From the NCBI RefSeq assembly GCF_003438995.1, contig NZ_QSUN01000005.1, forward strand, positions 186,001 through 250,000: a DNA stretch of 64,000 nt, given 5' to 3'. Each line of letters starts with the position of its first letter. Position 1 is the stretch's first letter. The stretch is from Bacteroides sp. OM05-12 (GTDB taxonomy: Bacteria; Bacteroidota; Bacteroidia; Bacteroidales; Bacteroidaceae). Positions 59,332 through 64,000 of this stretch are shown here, one piece after another. The notes beneath the pieces were generated by a model. The model was not told the DNA's origin, did no database searches, and saw only the letters and a program-made list of their open reading frames with translations. Made by a program: the position numbers and the translations under genes.

Positions 59332-60786
59332 TTATATCTTTATTATTAAGTTTTTATTATTGATCTGTTGTTCTACATATTCTCCATTTAAAATCATTGA
59401 TAATCCCACAAATGCAATAATCATTGTGGGATATTGCCCCCAAAAGGCGTTACCGTATGCACTAAGCATCATGCCGAATATACCGCAAAGTAATCCGCTA
59501 TATATTCCTTTAAGCTCTTTACTTTTTATTTTGAACATAATAATCCACATACATTTAAAAATTACTATTAAAAGTCCTCCTAAATATAAAATGAGACCTA
59601 TAATGCCTGTTTCTACCCATATTTTTACGTACCAGGAATCATGAGGAATATTGGTTGTAAAGCGGATAGATACTTTTTTATTTTCTACACCTGATAATCC
59701 AAGTCCTTCTCCTATTGGTTTATATTTAAGATATTCAGCTAGACGTTTTTGATTTTCGCGACGGACATTGAAAGATGCATCTTCTGTTGGACGGAATGAT
59801 GTACGCATTCTCCGAATCTGGGGGTTGTTTTGTCCTATATAAGTATAAGCGAAAAAAATATAAATAAACACTAATAAAAAGCCTCCTATAAATATTGCTT
59901 TGTAATTTTTACTAATAATAATATATAGAGCTAATCCGCCTAATGGGACAATCATTGCACCTCTTGTTCCGGATAAAAACATGGCGTAAATAGAGAGTAA
60001 AGATATTATGGCATAGTATATTTTACTGACTTTTTGAGGTGTGATAAAAGCAATTATGCCAAATACTACTCCTGCACAACCCATATTTGAACCAAAATTC
60101 CCGGCATCTGTAAAAAATGAGAAATATCGTGTCCCGGAACCAATAATGTGTGTGAGAGCTCCGCCTCCTGCTAACCATGCTTGTTCAAATGAATCAAAAC
60201 CAATAGTTTTCTGCATGATAGCTTTTCCTACAGCCAGTAATGTGAGTATAGAATATAATAGAATAATGATTTTTACTTGTTTTATTCTTGTTATAAGGAG
60301 TGTAGATATTAACGATATTATCAATCCATTAAAAATCAGTCCTCTGGATAATACCCATGCTTCAAGCATTCCTGTTGGATTGGCTAACTCTATAATACAA
60401 TAGATCATCCATATAAATGTTACTATTGTTAAAATGTTTAAACCGTTTTTCCACGGTATGTCTTGTTTTAATGCACTATGAATCCATATTAATATGAGTT
60501 GGCTGACCAATATTGTATCCATAACGGCACTTATACCTTCGAGATTTATGTATCGACCAATTCCCATGATTAGATAATTAAGAATGAATGTCGTATATAA
60601 AAGGATAGGAGGATATTCTAAAAAAGATAGTATAAATATAATAATTAAAGGAATAAAAATAATAGCTCCTGTTAATATAAAAGATCCAAAAGATGAAGAT
60701 AAAATGATTCCAGCCAAACCAATGAAAATGGCAAGACGGGATAAAGAGTTTCTTCTAGATATATTATAATAATCAACTTTATTCAT
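59332..60786 (-). CDS. Wzy-type polymerase or O-antigen ligase family protein
   Basis: 484 residues, about 12 membrane helices. A large periplasmic loop near 325-390 contains RRENQKRLAEYLKYKPIGEG, then GLSGVENKK, and NIPHDSWYVKIWVETGIIGL; H-x-x-(W/Y)xxxxxExGxxG is the hallmark of the Wzy_C/WaaL superfamily. It would polymerise the flipped repeat units or ligate them to a carrier. With Wzx and a Wzc-like protein in the locus, a polymerase is more likely. Confidence 0.88.
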   Translation of the reverse strand: MNKVDYYNISRRNSLSRLAIFIGLAGIILSSSFGSFILTGAIIFIPLIIIFILSFLEYPPILLYTTFILNYLIMGIGRYINLEGISAVMDTILVSQLILIWIHSALKQDIPWKNGLNILTIVTFIWMIYCIIELANPTGMLEAWVLSRGLIFNGLIISLISTLLITRIKQVKIIILLYSILTLLAVGKAIMQKTIGFDSFEQAWLAGGGALTHIIGSGTRYFSFFTDAGNFGSNMGCAGVVFGIIAFITPQKVSKIYYAIISLLSIYAMFLSGTRGAMIVPLGGLALYIIISKNYKAIFIGGFLLVFIYIFFAYTYIGQNNPQIRRMRTSFRPTEDASFNVRRENQKRLAEYLKYKPIGEGLGLSGVENKKVSIRFTTNIPHDSWYVKIWVETGIIGLILYLGGLLIVIFKCMWIIMFKIKSKELKGIYSGLLCGIFGMMLSAYGNAFWGQYPTMIIAFVGLSMILNGEYVEQQINNKNLIIKI

Positions 60787-60802
60787 TCTTGTAAACTTAA
60801 GT

Positions 60803-62968
60803 TTATTTAACAGGTGCCTTTTTGGCAGTTAATCCCATATGCATCATTTGTGTTGCTAATGAGTGCTGAGATGAATACGGAGGAAGTTCTCCTGTAAAGT
60901 CTTCTACTGCGTATCTGTTGGCATTATTCAGATATATTACAATAGGTGCTTCTTTTATGATGTCTTTAAGGTGAAATAATAGTTCTTCATCGCTTTTTTT
61001 CCATACTCTTTGTGCATTGGCTATTAGTAGATTAATGGCTGCTTTGTTCAATAAAATAGGAGGTAAGCAATTATACTGAATTGCGGGATATTCAATTAGA
61101 ACAATATCGCTTTTTTGAGTTGTTTCCGTAGAATAAATATCAGAGAAGTTACTAGCAAGTAAAAATGTAGCATCATCTGTTGGAAAATCTTCTCCTGCTT
61201 TTAAATATTTCACTTTTAATCCTAGATTTTCCCATTCTTCTATCATATATTTCCCTACAAAACTTTTCCCTTCACCTTTTTCAATGCTCAGAAGATTTAT
61301 ATAAGTAGTTTCATGTGCTTTTAAAAAACAGTTTAGTTTATTACATGCGTAAGCTGCAGAAATTCGATGCCAGGCTTTGGAATATCCTCGGAAGCGTAAT
61401 TGACCTCTACCGGAAAATGCGCCAAGTACTTTAATTCCTGTTAAACGTTGGGTGCGGTCTGCGTCTCTTAAAGTGCGATCTAATAATTCTATAAGCAGAT
61501 TATATCCAAGAATGAAAATTATACTTCCTAGGAATGCAGCAATTATAAATAATAAACGTTTACCCCCGTTTGGGAAAAGAGGGAAAGCAGGCTCTGTAAT
61601 AGTATCTAGTCCGGCCGTAGTTAGTTGAATATTTCTTTTACGTAAATAAGCAAGATTAAGAGCATGAACCATTTCTAAATATGTTTGTTCTGTTACATTA
61701 ATTTCTCTTTCTCTGCTTTTTATTTCAGTACCTACTGGAGAAAAAGTTGAATATATTGTTTGATAATCTTTACGTCGCTTATCCAAAACTTTTATTTCTG
61801 CCTTAGCTTTTGTGTTTTGAATAAGAGCATTTAACCATTGATCTACCATGTTATTTATGGCTATACCTTCCTTGGAGTATTGATAAACATTTATGTTGTT
61901 AGAAATATCAGCTATTTCTTTTTCTGTATTTTTTAATTCATGCTTATAGTCTTCCAATTGAGGGTTGTTGAGCTTTGATTTTTCAGAAGAAAATGTCTCT
62001 ATTTCTGTAATTTTCCCATTAATGGTTGCTATATCATCTAGTTTCTGAATAAAATCTTTATTGGTTTGGAATAACTTAGTTCTTGTTTCCATTTGTTTTT
62101 CCAAGTCATTTAATAGCTTACTGCTACTTTCTAATTCTCTCTGGATTGCTTCATATCGATTTTCAAAATCAGTAAAAGAAATAGCTGTTGCCTTAGTTTG
62201 TTCTTGGTAATTAATAATATTATTTTGGATATTATAATTAGATAGAGAGACTTCTTGCCCTTTTAATATTTCCCGATATTTTTTTACTTGTGCTTCAAAA
62301 TAAGCTATAGCATCGTTTGTTGCCCTATATCTTAATTCATTATATGAATTGAGTAACTCTTCACTTAACAACTTCACAGTATTAGTCGTTATACCTGGGT
62401 CGTCTGATTGATATGAAAGTTCAAGAATGTCACTGTTACCTATACGTTTAATTTGTACTTTATTGAGGGCGGCATAACTATAATGAGGATTATTGCCATT
62501 AAGTAGTATGTATAAGAAATTTTGTGGAGAATATTGTTTGTAATTTTTAAGATTTTCAATTGTTTTTTCCTCTGATTCCTTATTAATTAGTGCTTTTATT
62601 TCTTCAGGAACCATGCTTTGCAATTTTTTAAAGTTTTTGGCCGTAATATACATGTTATCTTCTTCTAGACTTCCATGAATCATATTCATGGTGAATAAAT
62701 GTAACGATACGTTTTCTAAAGTAGATTTAGACTTAATCAAATTGATTAGATTATCATAAGTGTTGTTGACTACCTGAAAATTAGGAGTCTCGTCTCCAGT
62801 TAATGAGGTACTGGATACAATGCCCGTATATATAGTGGTATCTACTGTATATGTTTTTGATAAAAACTGAGTAAAGTAGGCTACTAACAATGTAACAATT
62901 AGACTACCAAATAATAGTTGATAACGTATTCGGTAAATGAAACGGGATATAAATAATGATATATTCAT
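60803..62968 (-). CDS. Wzc-like polysaccharide co-polymerase with a degenerate kinase domain
   Basis: 721 residues. Membrane helix near 15-33 (RYQLLFGSLIVTLLVAYFTQ), Wzz-type periplasmic domain with long coiled coils (about 215-430), second helix near 470-490 (LLFIIAAFLGSIIFILGYNL), then a cytoplasmic P-loop domain: SIEKGEGKSFVG near 560 is a Walker A, but the Walker B region reads IVLIEYPAI, without the usual Asp, and the C-terminus (HSLATQMMHMGLTAKKAPVK) has no tyrosine cluster. It should set chain length and bridge to export, while autophosphorylation as in classic Wzc looks doubtful. Confidence 0.85.
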   Translation of the reverse strand: MNISLFISRFIYRIRYQLLFGSLIVTLLVAYFTQFLSKTYTVDTTIYTGIVSSTSLTGDETPNFQVVNNTYDNLINLIKSKSTLENVSLHLFTMNMIHGSLEEDNMYITAKNFKKLQSMVPEEIKALINKESEEKTIENLKNYKQYSPQNFLYILLNGNNPHYSYAALNKVQIKRIGNSDILELSYQSDDPGITTNTVKLLSEELLNSYNELRYRATNDAIAYFEAQVKKYREILKGQEVSLSNYNIQNNIINYQEQTKATAISFTDFENRYEAIQRELESSSKLLNDLEKQMETRTKLFQTNKDFIQKLDDIATINGKITEIETFSSEKSKLNNPQLEDYKHELKNTEKEIADISNNINVYQYSKEGIAINNMVDQWLNALIQNTKAKAEIKVLDKRRKDYQTIYSTFSPVGTEIKSREREINVTEQTYLEMVHALNLAYLRKRNIQLTTAGLDTITEPAFPLFPNGGKRLLFIIAAFLGSIIFILGYNLLIELLDRTLRDADRTQRLTGIKVLGAFSGRGQLRFRGYSKAWHRISAAYACNKLNCFLKAHETTYINLLSIEKGEGKSFVGKYMIEEWENLGLKVKYLKAGEDFPTDDATFLLASNFSDIYSTETTQKSDIVLIEYPAIQYNCLPPILLNKAAINLLIANAQRVWKKSDEELLFHLKDIIKEAPIVIYLNNANRYAVEDFTGELPPYSSQHSLATQMMHMGLTAKKAPVK

Positions 62969-62976
62969 AGATAAAT

Positions 62977-63750
62977 TTATCTTTTCATGATTTTTACATT
63001 TGTTAGTAACTCCAGCAAGGTAATTGCGTTTTGTAGAGATACTTTGCCTGATTGATATTTTTCTAATGCGGCAGAACGTCTACCTCTTTCCAAAGATAAT
63101 GCAATAATATCAATTTTCCCATTGATGAAATCTTGTTCGGATATTTTCATTTGTGCATTATATAAGGCAGCTGCCTCAGCCTTAGATTTCATAACAGCTA
63201 ATTCTTGTAATACCTTATTATACGCTTCTAAAATAACTAATTTCCTTTCTTCTACAGTAATTGCATATTCATAATCCATTTGTTTGAATTTAGCCTTTCT
63301 GGCACGTACTTTTTGTTTTTGACTGACTAAATCTCCTAAGGGTATTGAGAGGGAAAGACCAATATAGTATTGATTTTGGGATATTCCATTAGATGTGTAA
63401 TACATTGGAGTATCTGAGTCGGAGAAACCATTAACAGAAACCATTCTTCCATATTGATAACTACCTATTCCTCGTAGATAGTTTAGCCATTGTCTTCTAA
63501 CAACTTTCAACTCGGCATTTGCTTCATCTCTTTTTGCTTCATATATTCTTACGGATGGATGGTCCTGAACCGATGCTAAAAATGCAGACAAAGGAGGTAA
63601 CTGTATTTTTTCATAATCATCTAACATTGCATTTATTGAATCTGTAGTAGAAGATACAATTACAGTTTCCGGTTTCGGCATTTTTCCTTTTTGTGCAAAG
63701 ACTATACCACCTAATGATAAAAATAAGATGCAAATCCAAAATTTCTTCAT
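62977..63750 (-). CDS. Short TolC-family outer-membrane efflux-like protein
   Basis: 257 residues with signal peptide (MKKFWICILFLSLGGIVFAQ). PPLSAFLASVQDHPSVRIYE and AKRDEANAELKVVRRQWLNY fit the first helical hairpin of the OEP fold; YIGLSLSIPLGDLVSQKQKV is its beta-strand motif; the remainder is helical. Normal TolC proteins have two such repeats and about 420-480 residues, so this is a half-length form which would need a larger oligomer or act as an accessory. It sits where a Wza-like export protein is expected. 8 bp before the Wzc-like gene. No sign of a broken second half. Confidence 0.75.
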   Translation of the reverse strand: MKKFWICILFLSLGGIVFAQKGKMPKPETVIVSSTTDSINAMLDDYEKIQLPPLSAFLASVQDHPSVRIYEAKRDEANAELKVVRRQWLNYLRGIGSYQYGRMVSVNGFSDSDTPMYYTSNGISQNQYYIGLSLSIPLGDLVSQKQKVRARKAKFKQMDYEYAITVEERKLVILEAYNKVLQELAVMKSKAEAAALYNAQMKISEQDFINGKIDIIALSLERGRRSAALEKYQSGKVSLQNAITLLELLTNVKIMKR

Positions 63751-63753
63751 AAA

Positions 63754-64000
63754 TTATACATTTTCTTTTTGAATAAAAGCTGTGATGGTTTTCAAAATAA
63801 TTTTTATATCCATCCAGAAAGAATAATTTTGTGCATATTTTATGTCTAATTGTTTACGTTCTTCTGCTGATAGTTTACCGGCGTCACCTCTTTTTTCTAC
63901 TTGCCATAATCCGGTAAGTCCGGCAGGAGCCATGAAACGGTCGATATAATCGTCTTTAGTTAATAATTCAGCCTCATAGAGAGGGAGAGGGCGATTGCCT
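63754..64000 (-). CDS. Undecaprenyl-phosphate sugar-phosphate transferase, C-terminal part
   Basis: The last 82 codons are in the window; the gene continues past the right edge. Visible: RPLPLYEAELLTKDDYIDRF, then MAPAGLTGLWQVEKRGDAGK, and QLDIKYAQNYSFWMDIKIIL, the conserved C-terminus of bacterial sugar transferases (WcaJ/WbaP type, Pfam Bac_transf). It transfers a sugar-1-phosphate to undecaprenyl phosphate and so starts the repeat unit. It is the most upstream visible gene of the minus-strand operon, 3 bp before the TolC-like gene. Confidence 0.92.
   Translation of the reverse strand, partial: GNRPLPLYEAELLTKDDYIDRFMAPAGLTGLWQVEKRGDAGKLSAEERKQLDIKYAQNYSFWMDIKIILKTITAFIQKENV

Noticed and set aside
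1..64000. tRNA or rRNA genes
   Set aside because: I looked through the intergenic stretches and saw no cloverleaf-like or rRNA-like sequence; a covariance-model scan was not possible.

Overview
The window looks like a chromosome segment from a gut Bacteroides or a close relative in the Bacteroidales. Many genes are preceded by the Bacteroides-type -7 element TAnnTTTG, several with a TTTG -33 element 19-22 bp upstream. The gene content (surface LRR protein, hybrid sensor kinase, HpaII-like orphan nuclease, large Wzx/Wzy-type polysaccharide locus) and the order asnB-gltD-gltB-glmS-purF-carA-carB also fit Bacteroides. The species cannot be told from the sequence alone. No rRNA, tRNA or CRISPR array was seen.

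Region 1 (1-27.3 kb) is a cluster of glutamine-using enzymes: asparagine synthase (asnB), glutamate synthase (gltB/gltD), glucosamine-6-P synthase (glmS), a long PurF-like amidophosphoribosyltransferase and carbamoyl-phosphate synthase (carA/carB). Between them lie a DoxD-like membrane protein, a PnuC-type transporter overlapping thiamine pyrophosphokinase, pdxH and a lone ECF sigma factor. A GC-rich block at 2.4-6.0 kb (HU-like/DUF4469 protein, a repeat-built LRR surface protein and a 48-residue peptide gene) separates asnB from gltD. This region is rich in small repeats of several kinds: (a) inverted modules X and Y, which bracket a DUF559 endonuclease gene lodged between carA and carB, and a shorter X-Y copy without the gene; (b) 7-bp periodic tracts that lie in frame inside gltB, carA and carB; (c) five short arrays, each with its own sequence but an almost exact 22- or 24-bp period; (d) long palindromes between operons.

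Region 2 (27.3-46.3 kb) carries a secreted transglutaminase-like protein, a PAS hybrid histidine kinase, a small heat-shock protein with a sigma-54-like promoter, an AlaX-like tRNA editing protein, a thioredoxin-like protein, an SGNH/MBOAT acyl-transfer pair bracketed by two copies of a probable small RNA, an orphan HpaII-family nuclease, a cytoplasmic GH13 amylase, a patatin-like lipase, fabD, thiD, a UDP-glucuronate decarboxylase gene broken by one amber codon, a REC-kinase protein, an exonuclease/endonuclease/phosphatase-family protein and a glycosyltransferase.

Region 3 (46.4-64.0 kb) is an AT-rich exopolysaccharide or capsule locus in two converging parts. The plus-strand part holds a GT2, an asparagine-synthase-like protein without the glutaminase cysteine, a Wzx-type flippase and a pyruvyltransferase. 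The minus-strand operon runs from a sugar-phosphate transferase (cut by the window end) through a short TolC-like protein, a Wzc-like chain-length protein, a Wzy/ligase, three glycosyltransferases, an acyltransferase and a phosphoribosyltransferase-HAD fusion to a last GT2. The fusion suggests ribofuranose made from PRPP. About 0.9 kb of decayed coding sequence separates the two parts.
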